Source: Candidatus Culexmicrobium profundum (lineage in GTDB: Archaea; Thermoproteota; Methanomethylicia; Culexarchaeales; Culexmicrobiaceae). Taken from it: DNA of 23,113 bases. Below the pieces are notes generated by a model. The model saw nothing but the letters and a program-made list of their open reading frames with translations, was not told where the DNA came from and did not search any database. Location: assembly GCA_025061245.1 (NCBI GenBank), contig JANZKD010000009.1, positions 1 through 23,113 of the forward strand, read 5' to 3'. Below, piece by piece: positions 15,145 to 22,758 of the stretch; positions within the stretch are counted from its first letter, which is position 1, and each line of letters starts with the position of its first letter. A program made the position numbers and the translations under genes.

Positions 15145-15459
15145 ATGAGTGGTGAAAAGTTTCGCATTGAAATTGTGGGGAAGAGGGAGAATCCATTAAT
15201 AGATAGAATTGAGTTGGATGTTGTGATTTACCATATGGGTTCAGGTACTCCTGATAGGTATAGCGTTAGACAGGAGATTGCCTCTCAGTTTAATGTGCCG
15301 TTAGATTGTGTTTATATTAGGAGGATTAAGACTGAGTATGGTATAGGTAGAAGTGTTGGGAGAATTCATGTTTATCGCTCTCCAGATCGTGCTCGGATTA
15401 TTGAGCCGGATTATATAATAGCTAGAGATGAGCCATCTGAGGAGAAAGAGGAGGAGTAG
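15145..15459 (+). CDS. rps24e: 30S ribosomal protein S24e (eS24)
   Basis: This small-subunit protein is 104 residues from the chosen start. Matching segments are FRIEIVGKRENPLIDRIELDVVIYH, GTPDRYSVRQEIASQF, VYIRRIKTEYGIGRSVGRIHVY and an acidic C-terminal tail (EPSEEKEEE). ATG 15145 is preferred to GTG 15133 because the AGAGGTGGA motif lies just before it. In many archaea S27ae follows S24e directly. Here the next gene is kae1 after 29 bases, and those bases contain no zinc-ribbon ORF. Confidence 0.95.
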   Translation: MSGEKFRIEIVGKRENPLIDRIELDVVIYHMGSGTPDRYSVRQEIASQFNVPLDCVYIRRIKTEYGIGRSVGRIHVYRSPDRARIIEPDYIIARDEPSEEKEEE

Positions 15460-15488
15460 ATGAAGCTTAGATAGGGGTTAATAATGTA

Positions 15489-16475
15489 ATGTTGATTTTG
15501 GGGATAGAGTGTACTGCTCATACATTTGGTTGTGGTATAGCTTCTTCTACTGGTGAGATTTTGGTTAATGTTAATGATGAATATATTCCTCCAACTGGTG
15601 GCATTCATCCGAGGGAGGCTGCTCGTCATCATTCAGCAGTGGCTCCTGAAATTCTTGGGAGGGCTTTTGAAGAGGCTGGTGTTGAGGCAAGGGATATTGA
15701 TGGTATTGCTATTTCTCTTGGTCCTGGTTTAGGTCCATGTTTGAGGACTGGCGCCACTGTTGCTAGGGCTTTATCTATATATTTAAATAAGCCTCTAATC
15801 CCTGTTAATCATTGTGTTGCTCATATCGAGATTGGTAGGTTGACTTGTAAAATTGATGATCCATTGGTTGTTTATGTTTCTGGTGGAAATACTATAATTG
15901 CAGCATATGTTGAGGGGAAGTATAGGGTTTTTGGGGAGACAATGGATATTGCCTTGGGTAATTGCCTTGACGTTTTTGCTAGGAGGGCTGGTCTCCCTCA
16001 TCCTGGTGGACCTTATGTTGAAAAGCTTGCTAAGGCTGGTAGTAATTTTATTAAGTTGCCCTATGTTGTGAAGGGTCAAGATGTTTCTTTTTCAGGTCTT
16101 CTTACTGCTGCGTTGAGGAAGCTTGAGGAGGGTTATCGACTAGAAGATTTATGCTATAGCTTACAGGAAGTTGCTTTTTCAATGATTTGTGAGGTTGCTG
16201 AGAGGGCGATTGCACATACTAGGAAGAGGGAGGTTTTATTGACTGGTGGTGTTGCAGCTAATAAGCGATTACAGGAAATGCTTCGTCAAGTTGCTGCTGA
16301 GCATGACGCCATATTTAAGGTTGTGCCACGTGAGTATGCAAGGGATAATGGTGCTATGATTGCTTGGACTGGTACATTATGTTTGAGGCATAATATTGTA
16401 CTTCCAGTAGAGGAGAGTTATGTGAGGCCTAGATGGCGTTTAGACCGAGTTGATGTTCCATGGATGGAGGCGTGA
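15489..16475 (+). CDS. kae1: KEOPS subunit Kae1 (tRNA N6-threonylcarbamoyltransferase)
   Basis: Kae1 is the catalytic subunit that transfers threonylcarbamoyl to A37 of ANN-decoding tRNAs (t6A). The 328-residue protein is an ASKHA-fold member. Seen are LGIECTAHTFGCGIA, GGIHPREAARHHSAV, SLGPGLGPCLRTGA, the metal-binding His108 and His112 in VNHCVAHIE, VYVSGGNT, HPGGPYVEKLA, and the third metal ligand region ARDNGAMIAW. Kae1 stands alone and is not fused to Bud32, whose gene follows after two bases. The ATG at 15489 has GGGGT about 12 bases upstream, a somewhat long spacing. Archaeal rather than bacterial TsaD by the GIECTAHTFG start. Confidence 0.96.
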   Translation: MLILGIECTAHTFGCGIASSTGEILVNVNDEYIPPTGGIHPREAARHHSAVAPEILGRAFEEAGVEARDIDGIAISLGPGLGPCLRTGATVARALSIYLNKPLIPVNHCVAHIEIGRLTCKIDDPLVVYVSGGNTIIAAYVEGKYRVFGETMDIALGNCLDVFARRAGLPHPGGPYVEKLAKAGSNFIKLPYVVKGQDVSFSGLLTAALRKLEEGYRLEDLCYSLQEVAFSMICEVAERAIAHTRKREVLLTGGVAANKRLQEMLRQVAAEHDAIFKVVPREYARDNGAMIAWTGTLCLRHNIVLPVEESYVRPRWRLDRVDVPWMEA

Positions 16476-16477
16476 CG

Positions 16478-17116
16478 TTGTCTTTATTGAAGAAGGGAGC
16501 TGAAGCATACCTTTATATTGATGATTGGTTTGGTTTTAAGGTTATAAGGAAGGTTAGGGTTCCTAAGAGCTTTAGGGTTTCTATTCTTGATGAGCAGTTG
16601 AGGAGGTTTAGAACTGTTAATGAGGCAAAGCTTTTAATAGAGTCTCGTCGATGCGGTGTTCCAACACCTATTGTCTTTGATGTTGATTTGTTGAAGACAA
16701 CAATAATAATGGAGTTTATTGAAGGTGAATTGTTGAGGGATTTACTTCCATCATTATCTAAAGTTGAGAGGAAGAGTATTTGTAGAAAAATTGGTGAATA
16801 TATTGGTTTGCTGCATTCCAATGGTATAGTTCATGGTGATTTAACAACCTCTAATATGATTCTTCTTGATGGTAAGGTGTATTTCATTGATTTTGGTTTA
16901 GGTGAGTTTACTAGGGAAGTTGAGGCTATGGGTGTGGATTTACATTTAATGCTTAGGGCTTTAGAGAGTACTCATTATAGTCTTGCTGAAGAGTGTTTTA
17001 GAAGTGTTGTTGATGGTTATAGTAGTGTTTTTAATATGGCTGAGAGGGTTTTAAGAAAGGTTGAGGAAATTCGGATGAGAGGGAGGTATGTTTCTGAGCG
17101 TAGACGTAAGTCTTGA
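16478..17116 (+). CDS. bud32: KEOPS subunit Bud32 (atypical serine/threonine kinase/ATPase)
   Basis: Bud32 is the small kinase-like ATPase that binds Kae1 and regulates t6A synthesis. The 212-residue protein is a minimal kinase: LLKKGAEAYLY (compact phosphate loop), Lys in FKVIRKVRVPKSFR, and EFIEGELLRDLL (hinge). IVHGDLTTSNMI follows with catalytic Asp121 and Asn126, then FIDFGLGEF with metal-binding Asp138, and a C-terminus rich in Arg/Lys as is usual for Bud32. The frame opens at ATG 16460 inside kae1, but GGAGG at 16466-16470 gives good spacing to TTG 16478. The gene overlaps the next by 29 bases. Confidence 0.95.
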   Translation: MSLLKKGAEAYLYIDDWFGFKVIRKVRVPKSFRVSILDEQLRRFRTVNEAKLLIESRRCGVPTPIVFDVDLLKTTIIMEFIEGELLRDLLPSLSKVERKSICRKIGEYIGLLHSNGIVHGDLTTSNMILLDGKVYFIDFGLGEFTREVEAMGVDLHLMLRALESTHYSLAEECFRSVVDGYSSVFNMAERVLRKVEEIRMRGRYVSERRRKS

Positions 17117-17675
17117 ACTCTTGTTTGTTACTAGGAATAGGCATAAGTTTGAGGAGGCGTTTAACATTTTACTTCCAATGGGAATTAAATTGAAGCAAGC
17201 ACCCATAGAGAGAATTGAAGTTCAATCTGAGGATTTAAGTGAAATTGCATTGATTGGTGCGAAGAATGCGGTTGAAGTGCTTAAGAGACCTCTTGTAGTG
17301 GAGGATGCTGGCTTATTTATTAAATCTTTAAATGGTTTCCCAGGTCCCTACTCATCTTATGTTTATAAGACTATTGGTGTTGATGGAATTTTGAAGTTGA
17401 TGGAGAATGTCAATGATAGAAGTGCATACTTTAAGTCTGCAGTTGCTTTCTGTTCACCTGATGGTAAGTGTAGAGTCTTTGTCGGTGAAGTTCATGGTGA
17501 AATTGCTTTTGAGGCTAGGGGGAGTGGTGGCTTTGGTTTTGATCCAATATTTATTCCATACGAGTCTGATGGACTGACTTTTGCTGAGATGAGTATAAGT
17601 GAGAAGAGTTTACTTTCTCATAGGGCAAGGGCTTTTAGAGAGTTTGGTAGATGGTTTATTGTGGAGATGAAATAA
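17088..17675 (+). CDS. XTP/dITP pyrophosphatase (HAM1/RdgB family)
   Basis: This enzyme hydrolyses non-canonical purine triphosphates (XTP, dITP, ITP) to monophosphates, cleaning the nucleotide pool. The 195-residue protein shows FVTRNRHKFEEA (substrate loop), VVEDAGLFI with catalytic acidic residues, NGFPGPYSSYVYKTIG, SGGFGFDPIFIP and the C-terminal SHRARAFREF. The start is unsettled. ATG 17088 is only one base after GGGAGG (17081-17086), and the conserved region begins about 11 residues later. A CTG at 17094 has ideal spacing, and TTG 17121 would truncate close to the motif. ATG 17088 is kept as the conventional choice. It overlaps bud32. Confidence 0.94.
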   Translation: MFLSVDVSLELLFVTRNRHKFEEAFNILLPMGIKLKQAPIERIEVQSEDLSEIALIGAKNAVEVLKRPLVVEDAGLFIKSLNGFPGPYSSYVYKTIGVDGILKLMENVNDRSAYFKSAVAFCSPDGKCRVFVGEVHGEIAFEARGSGGFGFDPIFIPYESDGLTFAEMSISEKSLLSHRARAFREFGRWFIVEMK

Positions 17676-17679
17676 ACAC

Positions 17680-17687
17680 TTAAATAT
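17680..17687 (+). promoter_or_regulatory. Candidate TATA box upstream of the S15 gene
   Basis: TTAAATAT lies just after the pyrophosphatase stop. It predicts a transcription start near 17710 and a short leader with GGAGG (17716-17720) before the ATG at 17728. It probably drives S15, the RecJ-like gene and pcc1. Confidence 0.5.
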
Positions 17688-17727
17688 TTTTAAGAGTTAT
17701 TCGATTAAGACTTGTGGAGGAGTGGAG

Positions 17728-18177
17728 ATGCGGAAGAGTAAGGAGAAGGGTAAGTCTCATTCAACTAGACCTGTTAGGAGTACTCCGCCTAAATGGTGTA
17801 AGTACAGTGCGGAGGAAGTTGAAAATCTGGTTATAGAGTTGGCTAAGAGAGGTAATCCTCCATCTATGATTGGTATAATTTTGAGGGATCAGTATGGGAT
17901 TCCCTTAGTTAAGCAGATTACTGGTAAGAAGATTACTGAGATTTTGAGGGAGAAGGGTTTTGCTCCAACTATACCTGAGGATTTAGCTAATCTAATTAAG
18001 AGGGCTGAAAGAATTAGGAGGCACTTGGAGGAGCATCCTAAGGATAAGCATAGTAAGCGAGGATTACAGTTGATAGAATCGAAGATTTGGCGATTGACTA
18101 AGTATTATATAAGAACTGGTAAACTTCCGAGTGATTGGAGTTATACAAGGTTAAAGTTACAGTTCCAGAGGCGTTAG
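17728..18177 (+). CDS. rps15: 30S ribosomal protein S15 (uS15)
   Basis: S15 is an early-assembling protein that binds the central domain of 16S rRNA. The 149-residue protein is the long archaeal/eukaryotic form: an N-terminal extension with SHSTRPVRSTPPKWCKYSAEEVE, then MIGIILRDQYGIPLVKQITG. The core HPKDKHSKRGLQLIESKIWRLTKYY follows, ending in LPSDWSYTRLKLQF. ATG 17728 lies seven bases after GGAGG and is preferred to GTG 17722. It begins a conserved archaeal order with a DHH protein, Pcc1 and S3ae. Confidence 0.96.
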   Translation: MRKSKEKGKSHSTRPVRSTPPKWCKYSAEEVENLVIELAKRGNPPSMIGIILRDQYGIPLVKQITGKKITEILREKGFAPTIPEDLANLIKRAERIRRHLEEHPKDKHSKRGLQLIESKIWRLTKYYIRTGKLPSDWSYTRLKLQFQRR

Positions 18178-18189
18178 TGGTAGATTGCC

Positions 18190-19635
18190 TTGAATATGGA
18201 TGATTCCTCCATAAGTAAGTTGAGTGACAGAGTGGATTTTGCGTCTAAAACGATTTTAGAGTGGGTTGAACAGGATCAGCCGATAACTGTTGTTTCCCAT
18301 CTTGATGCTGATGGGTTGGCTGCTGCTGGTATAATTGGATCTATGTTGGAGAGGTTGAATGTTGCTTTTAAGGTTAGAATAGTTAAGCAGTTGGATGAGG
18401 ATTCATTGAAAGAGTTAAGTTCTGAGCCTATTTCGCCGATAATATTTGCTGATGTGGGTAGTGGTCAGAAGGATTTAATTTATAGTAACTTGCCGGAGCA
18501 TTCAGTTGTTATAATTGATCATCATCAGCCTTTGGAATATGAGCTTGAGAGATGTGTTGAGGTTAATCCTCACTTATTTGGTATTGATGGTTCGAGATCT
18601 ATTAGCTCTTCTGGTTTATCCTATCTTGTTGCTAAGAGTGTTGATTTAAATAATGTTGATTTAGCTCCAATTGCTGTTGTTGGAGCCTTGGGTGATAGGC
18701 AGGATTCTGGTAAGCGTCATAATCTTGTTGATTTGAATGAGTCAATTGTCAAGGAGGCTGTGGAAGCTGGCTTTTTAGAGGTTAAGTTTGGGTTGAGGCT
18801 TTTCGGTTTTGAGTCTAGACCTATAGTTAAAAGTTTAGAGTATACTATTGATCCCCTCATACCTGGTTTGAGTGGTAATTATAATGCTTGCTTAAAGTTT
18901 TTGGAGCGTATTGGTATTACTCCCGTCGATGAGGATGGTAATCTTAGGAGGATGTCTGATTTATCTTCTAATGAGCTTCGATCTTTTATGGTTAATTTAG
19001 TTAAGTATATGTTGAGTAAGGGCATTGAAAGTAAGGAAGCTGAGAGTATTATGGGGACTATCTATATTATTTCCCATGAACCTCCCACTTCACCCTTGAG
19101 GGATGCAAGAGAGTTTGCTTCACTTTTAAATGCATGTGGTCGTTTAGGTGTTCCCAGTATTGGGGTTGCAATTTGTATGGGTAGGCGAGGCGAAGTATTA
19201 GATAAGGCTGAAAAATTGACAAGTAGGTATAGGCAAACACTCTTAAAGTATCTTGACTGGCTTTCTCGTAATTTGGATAAGGTTAGGCAAACAAGATTTC
19301 TACAAGTTATTTATGGTGGGGATTATGTTGATGATAGGATTATTGGAACCTTAATTTCAATAGCTCTCTCGTCTAGAATTCTTTCTCCTAAGAAGGTTGC
19401 AGTTGCATTTGCAGTTTCTCCAGAGGGTAAGGTGAAGGTTTCAGCTAGAGCTGATAAAGCGTTAGCTAGGAGAGGATTAAATTTGGGTTTAGCTATTAGG
19501 GATGCAGCTTCTCAAGTTGAGGGTGTTGGCGGTGGACATGATGTTGCTGCTGGCGCGCAAATTCCATTGAATTCAGAGGAGGACTTTATTGAGGTCTTGG
19601 ATAAGATTATTGCTGAGCAATTGGGGAGTGAGTAG
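18190..19635 (+). CDS. DHH-family phosphoesterase, RecJ-like single-strand nuclease
   Basis: This 481-residue DHH/DHHA1 protein resembles bacterial RecJ and the archaeal GINS-associated nuclease. All catalytic motifs are present: SHLDADG (36-42), FADVG with Asp88, DHH (110-112), and GALGDRQDSG with Asp169. Near the C-terminus ARADKALARRGLNLG and VGGGHDVAAGAQIP form the DHHA1 substrate-binding domain. It should therefore be an active 5'-3' single-strand nuclease or a related phosphodiesterase, unlike the inactivated Cdc45-like members. Whether it joins the replisome or acts in RNA or DNA repair cannot be told from sequence. TTG 18190 follows GTGGTAG by six bases; ATG 18196 is an alternative. 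Its position after S15 is conserved in archaea. Confidence 0.88.
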   Translation: MNMDDSSISKLSDRVDFASKTILEWVEQDQPITVVSHLDADGLAAAGIIGSMLERLNVAFKVRIVKQLDEDSLKELSSEPISPIIFADVGSGQKDLIYSNLPEHSVVIIDHHQPLEYELERCVEVNPHLFGIDGSRSISSSGLSYLVAKSVDLNNVDLAPIAVVGALGDRQDSGKRHNLVDLNESIVKEAVEAGFLEVKFGLRLFGFESRPIVKSLEYTIDPLIPGLSGNYNACLKFLERIGITPVDEDGNLRRMSDLSSNELRSFMVNLVKYMLSKGIESKEAESIMGTIYIISHEPPTSPLRDAREFASLLNACGRLGVPSIGVAICMGRRGEVLDKAEKLTSRYRQTLLKYLDWLSRNLDKVRQTRFLQVIYGGDYVDDRIIGTLISIALSSRILSPKKVAVAFAVSPEGKVKVSARADKALARRGLNLGLAIRDAASQVEGVGGGHDVAAGAQIPLNSEEDFIEVLDKIIAEQLGSE

Positions 19636-19637
19636 CT

Positions 19638-19880
19638 TTGCATGAAGCTGTAATAAGGATGATTTTTGAAGATGAGGCAACTGCTAAATCTATTGCATTT
19701 GCAATTGAACCTGATAATTTACAAGCCCCCTCAACATTGGATATTAAGTCAAAGATTGCTGGTAAATGTCTAGAGGTTTCTATAACTTGTCGAGGTAAGC
19801 TTGAAACCTTAATTCAAACGGTGGATGACTTGTTGTCATGCGTCCAAGTGGCTGAAAAATCAATTAAATGTATCCAATAG
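19638..19880 (+). CDS. pcc1: KEOPS subunit Pcc1
   Basis: Pcc1 is the small dimerising subunit of KEOPS that binds Kae1 and helps bind tRNA. The 80-residue protein fits the family: an N-terminal strand AVIRMIFEDEATAKSIAFAIEPDN, then a central strand pair LDIKSKIAGKCLEVSITCRG, then a C-terminal helix LIQTVDDLLSCVQVAEKSI. The TTG at 19638 lies two bases after the stop of the RecJ-like gene and follows GGGGAG at 19623-19628. Identification rests on this pattern and on its place between the DHH gene and S3ae. The fourth core subunit, Cgi121, is not in the window. Confidence 0.87.
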   Translation: MHEAVIRMIFEDEATAKSIAFAIEPDNLQAPSTLDIKSKIAGKCLEVSITCRGKLETLIQTVDDLLSCVQVAEKSIKCIQ

Positions 19881-19882
19881 AG

Positions 19883-19889
19883 TTATAAG
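19883..19889 (+). promoter_or_regulatory. Candidate TATA box upstream of the S3ae gene
   Basis: TTATAAG starts three bases after the pcc1 stop and predicts a transcription start near 19912, about 20 bases before the ATG at 19933. The leader carries GTGGTG as a weak ribosome site. Confidence 0.45.
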
Positions 19890-19932
19890 TGAGATTTCCT
19901 AATTGGCGTAAAGCTGGATAGTGGTGTTAAAG

Positions 19933-20553
19933 ATGTCTTCGAGGGGTAGAGCTAGAGATAAGTGGCGTATGAAGAAGTGGTATACTGTTTTAGCTTCAAG
20001 TGCATTTGGAAATGTTGAGATAGGTAAGATTCCAGCTGATGACCCCTCTAAGCTTTATGGCAGAGTAATTGAAACTTCCCTTAGTGATTTGACTGGAGAC
20101 TTTTCACTTTTGCATGTTAAATTGTATTTTCAAATAATTGATGTTGAGGGTGATGTGGCTAAAACTGTTTTTAAGGGTCATGATTTGACGAGGGATTACC
20201 TGAGAAGTCTTATACGTAGAGGTAGTTCTAGGGTTGATGGCATATTTAAGGTTACAACTAAGGATGGATACACTCTCAGAGTGTCTGCTACAGCTCTAAC
20301 TAGACATAGAGCTAAAACCTCCCAGGAAAGGGCTATTAGAAGGATTATGAAGGAAATAATTGAAGCTAAGGCTCAGCAACTATCTTTCGATGAGTTTGTT
20401 CAGCAAGCAGTTTTGGGTAAGATTGCATCTGAAATTTATAATGAAGCCAAGAAAATTTATCCTCTAAGGAAAGTTGAGGTTAGAAAGAGTAAGTTGCTGT
20501 CTAGACCCCCCATGGTGAAACAAGAAGCCCCCACGCCTCCTGTTCCTGCATAG
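19933..20553 (+). CDS. rps3ae: 30S ribosomal protein S3ae (eS1)
   Basis: This is a large small-subunit protein at the platform near the mRNA exit. The protein has 206 residues from ATG 19933; GTG 19921 would add four residues and consume the GGTG motif. Family segments are RARDKWRMKKWYTVLAS, EIGKIPADDPSKLYGRVIETSL, HVKLYFQIIDVEGDVAKTVFKGHDLTRDY, LIRRGSSRVDG, and YPLRKVEVRKSKLL. The last 15 residues form a proline-rich tail (PPMVKQEAPTPPVPA), probably disordered. Confidence 0.96.
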   Translation: MSSRGRARDKWRMKKWYTVLASSAFGNVEIGKIPADDPSKLYGRVIETSLSDLTGDFSLLHVKLYFQIIDVEGDVAKTVFKGHDLTRDYLRSLIRRGSSRVDGIFKVTTKDGYTLRVSATALTRHRAKTSQERAIRRIMKEIIEAKAQQLSFDEFVQQAVLGKIASEIYNEAKKIYPLRKVEVRKSKLLSRPPMVKQEAPTPPVPA

Positions 20554-20570
20554 CATTGTGGCGGTGGAAT

Positions 20571-21185
20571 ATGAACTTAGAGGATGAGCGCCTCCTGGTT
20601 GCTAAGGAGGCTGCTAGACTGTTATATTATAGGTTGGCTACTGAATATAAGTTTGCTAAGTTGAGGGCAGCTAGGGAACTTGGGGTAAATGTTCTTCCTA
20701 GTAATCGTGAGGTTGCTGAGCAGCTTGATCTTTTAGCAGATTTACTTGAAGGTGAATCACGTGTTAAGAGATTGGTGGAAATGCGTAGAGCGGCTTTGAG
20801 GATTATGAGGGTTCTTAGCGATTTTTCTCCTAGGCTTATTGGAAGTGTCTGGAGGGGTACTGTTAGGGTTGGGAGTGATATTGACATTATTGTTTATGCT
20901 GATTCCCCTAGCATTATAGTTGAAAAGTTGAAGTCTAATGGTTTTTCAATTTCCTTTGTTGAGAGAAAGGTTAAGGTTTATTCTGATACTGGAGTAAAGA
21001 AGATTTACACTCATATTCATATTTCTCTTCCGCAAGGTTTTAAGGCTGAAATTGTTGTTCGTGAACCTGAAGATATTCATATTGAAGAGACATGTGATAT
21101 TTATGGTGATGTAATTAAGGGTTTAACTATCAGTGAACTTGAGGAAATTTTAGTCAGGGATCCTGCGAGAAAATTTGTCCCATAA
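20571..21185 (+). CDS. Conserved archaeal nucleotidyltransferase (DNA polymerase beta-like fold)
   Basis: This 204-residue protein has an N-terminal helical part (1-80, with SNREVAEQLDLLADLLEG and VEMRRAALRIMRVL) followed by a nucleotidyltransferase core. The core signature is complete: Gly91-Ser92 in LIGSVWRGTVRVGSDIDIIVY, metal-binding Asp103 and Asp105, and a third acidic residue Glu160 in FKAEIVV. It should be able to transfer a nucleotide, but the acceptor (RNA, protein or small molecule) is unknown. It lacks the CCA-adding enzyme's tail domains. No HEPN partner is adjacent, so a MNT/HEPN toxin-antitoxin pair is unlikely. ATG 20571, just after GCGGTGGA, is preferred to TTG 20556, which lacks a ribosome site. 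Confidence 0.85.
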   Translation: MNLEDERLLVAKEAARLLYYRLATEYKFAKLRAARELGVNVLPSNREVAEQLDLLADLLEGESRVKRLVEMRRAALRIMRVLSDFSPRLIGSVWRGTVRVGSDIDIIVYADSPSIIVEKLKSNGFSISFVERKVKVYSDTGVKKIYTHIHISLPQGFKAEIVVREPEDIHIEETCDIYGDVIKGLTISELEEILVRDPARKFVP

Positions 21186-21186
21186 C

Positions 21187-21195
21187 TTTATTAAA
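21187..21195 (+). promoter_or_regulatory. TATA box of a probable leaderless radical SAM gene
   Basis: TTTATTAAA is centred about 27 bases before the ATG at 21218. That puts the predicted transcription start at or within a few bases of the start codon. No Shine-Dalgarno motif is visible upstream, in contrast to nearly all other genes here. Confidence 0.5.
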
Positions 21196-21217
21196 CCTTG
21201 GTTTTCTAGAGTTCTTG

Positions 21218-22744
21218 ATGCTTATTAAGGAATTTAATATTGTTAAGAAGAATTGGAGAGAAGTTGATTTAAAATTTGCATTATGTTATCCTAGTGTTTA
21301 TAGAGTTGGGATGACATGTTTAGCTGTACATTTATTGTATGAGCTTCTAAATATGCGTCGTAATGTTTTATGTGAGCGTGTATTTTTTGAACCGTATTTT
21401 AATATGAGGAGTGTTGAGTCTAATAGAGTGCTAAGTGATTTTGATGTGGTTGGTTTTTCACTTCAATATGAAGTTGACTATGTAAATTTTGTTCGCATGC
21501 TCTTATCCTCAAATATCCCTGTGTACTCAAGGGATAGAGATGATAGTCATCCCATAGTTATTGCCGGTGGCCCAGCAGTTTCTTCTAATCCTGAGCCAGT
21601 GGCTCCCTTGGTTGATGCTATTGTTATTGGGGAATTGGAGCCAATAATCGATGATATTCTTAACATTTTTATTGATAGTGAGGATCGGGAGAGCTGTCTA
21701 GATGAATTGATGAGTGTTAGGGGTGTTTATGTTCCAAGAAACATTTATCCTGTTAAGCGGAGCTGGATTAAATCTCTAGATGATGCGCATCATGCAGTTG
21801 CACAGATTATTCCTCAAGTTAGATCTAGTAGCCGTTTTTCACCAATTTTTGGGAGAGCTTTTCTATTAGAGGTTACTAGGGGATGTAAATGGGCTTGTAA
21901 GTTTTGTCTTGAAGGTTTTAATTATCGTCCATTTAGGGAGAGATCGCTTCATGTTATTGAAGAAATTTTGGATGAAGGTTTGAGGAGAACTGGTGTGGAT
22001 AAGATTGTAATTATAGGTTCAGATGCATCTGACCACAGTGAACTTGAGGATGTTTGTGAGTATATTGTTTCAAGTGGATTGAAAATATCTATTCCTTCTA
22101 TGAGAGCTAAAGTTGTTGATGAGAAGATTATTAAGCTTCTTGTTAAGGGTGGGCAGAGAACATTGACATTGGCGCCTGAAACCGGTTCTGAAAGTCTTCG
22201 CCATTACATTGGTAAATTCCTGTCTAACCAAGATGTGATTGATGCTGCTAAGATAGCTTATTCATGTGGTATTAGGAATATTAAATTATACTTTATTGTT
22301 GGCTTGCCAAATGAGACTGAGGATGATATAAAATCGATTTTTGATTTGGCTAGACGAGTTGCTGATGTTGGCTTTTCTTTCCCTAGGAGTGTGCGGTTGA
22401 CTGTAAGTATTTTTATTCCAAAGGCGCATACTCCATTTCAATGGTATGGTTTGGAGGATCCATCTATTCTGCGTAGTAGGATTAAGCTTTTGAGAAGGCT
22501 TTGTGCTGGAGATAGGCGGATTGAGTTAAGGGTTATGCGTTTAAGGGAGGCTGTGATTCAAGCTTTCTTATCAAGAGCTGGTAGAGAGGCTGCTTCTCTA
22601 ATAGTTGATGCTGCTAAGTTTGGTGGTTCTCTTAGTGCTTGGAGAAGGGCTGAGAAGATTGCAAAAATTTCAATTGAGAGGGAGGCTACATCAGTTAAGT
22701 CTTTGGAGGATTATCTTCCTTGGGGTCATATTGAAGTTGCTTAG
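21218..22744 (+). CDS. Radical SAM protein with N-terminal B12-binding-like domain
   Basis: This 508-residue protein has an N-terminal Rossmann-like domain (about 1-170: FALCYPSVYRVGMTCLAVHLLYELL, DVVGFSLQYEVDYVNFVRML, VIAGGPAVSSNPEPVAPLVDAIVIGE). It resembles cobalamin-binding domains but has no DxHxxG motif. The radical SAM core carries CKWACKFC, a CX3CX2C cluster (Cys223, Cys227, Cys230), then TLAPETGSESLR and IKLYFIVGLPNETEDDI. A helical C-terminal region ends in LPWGHIEVA, as in the YgiQ/TIGR03960-like branch. It should bind a 4Fe-4S cluster and S-adenosylmethionine; the substrate is unknown. RNA modification or methylthiolation is possible but unproven. ATG 21218 is preferred to TTG 21215 and is probably leaderless. 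Confidence 0.88.
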   Translation: MLIKEFNIVKKNWREVDLKFALCYPSVYRVGMTCLAVHLLYELLNMRRNVLCERVFFEPYFNMRSVESNRVLSDFDVVGFSLQYEVDYVNFVRMLLSSNIPVYSRDRDDSHPIVIAGGPAVSSNPEPVAPLVDAIVIGELEPIIDDILNIFIDSEDRESCLDELMSVRGVYVPRNIYPVKRSWIKSLDDAHHAVAQIIPQVRSSSRFSPIFGRAFLLEVTRGCKWACKFCLEGFNYRPFRERSLHVIEEILDEGLRRTGVDKIVIIGSDASDHSELEDVCEYIVSSGLKISIPSMRAKVVDEKIIKLLVKGGQRTLTLAPETGSESLRHYIGKFLSNQDVIDAAKIAYSCGIRNIKLYFIVGLPNETEDDIKSIFDLARRVADVGFSFPRSVRLTVSIFIPKAHTPFQWYGLEDPSILRSRIKLLRRLCAGDRRIELRVMRLREAVIQAFLSRAGREAASLIVDAAKFGGSLSAWRRAEKIAKISIEREATSVKSLEDYLPWGHIEVA

Positions 22745-22758
22745 ATTCAATGTATAAG

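Noticed and set aside
20571..21185. Nucleotidyltransferase as a MNT antitoxin with a HEPN partner
   Set aside because: No HEPN-type gene or RxxxxH motif is found in either neighbour or in the protein's own helical N-terminus.
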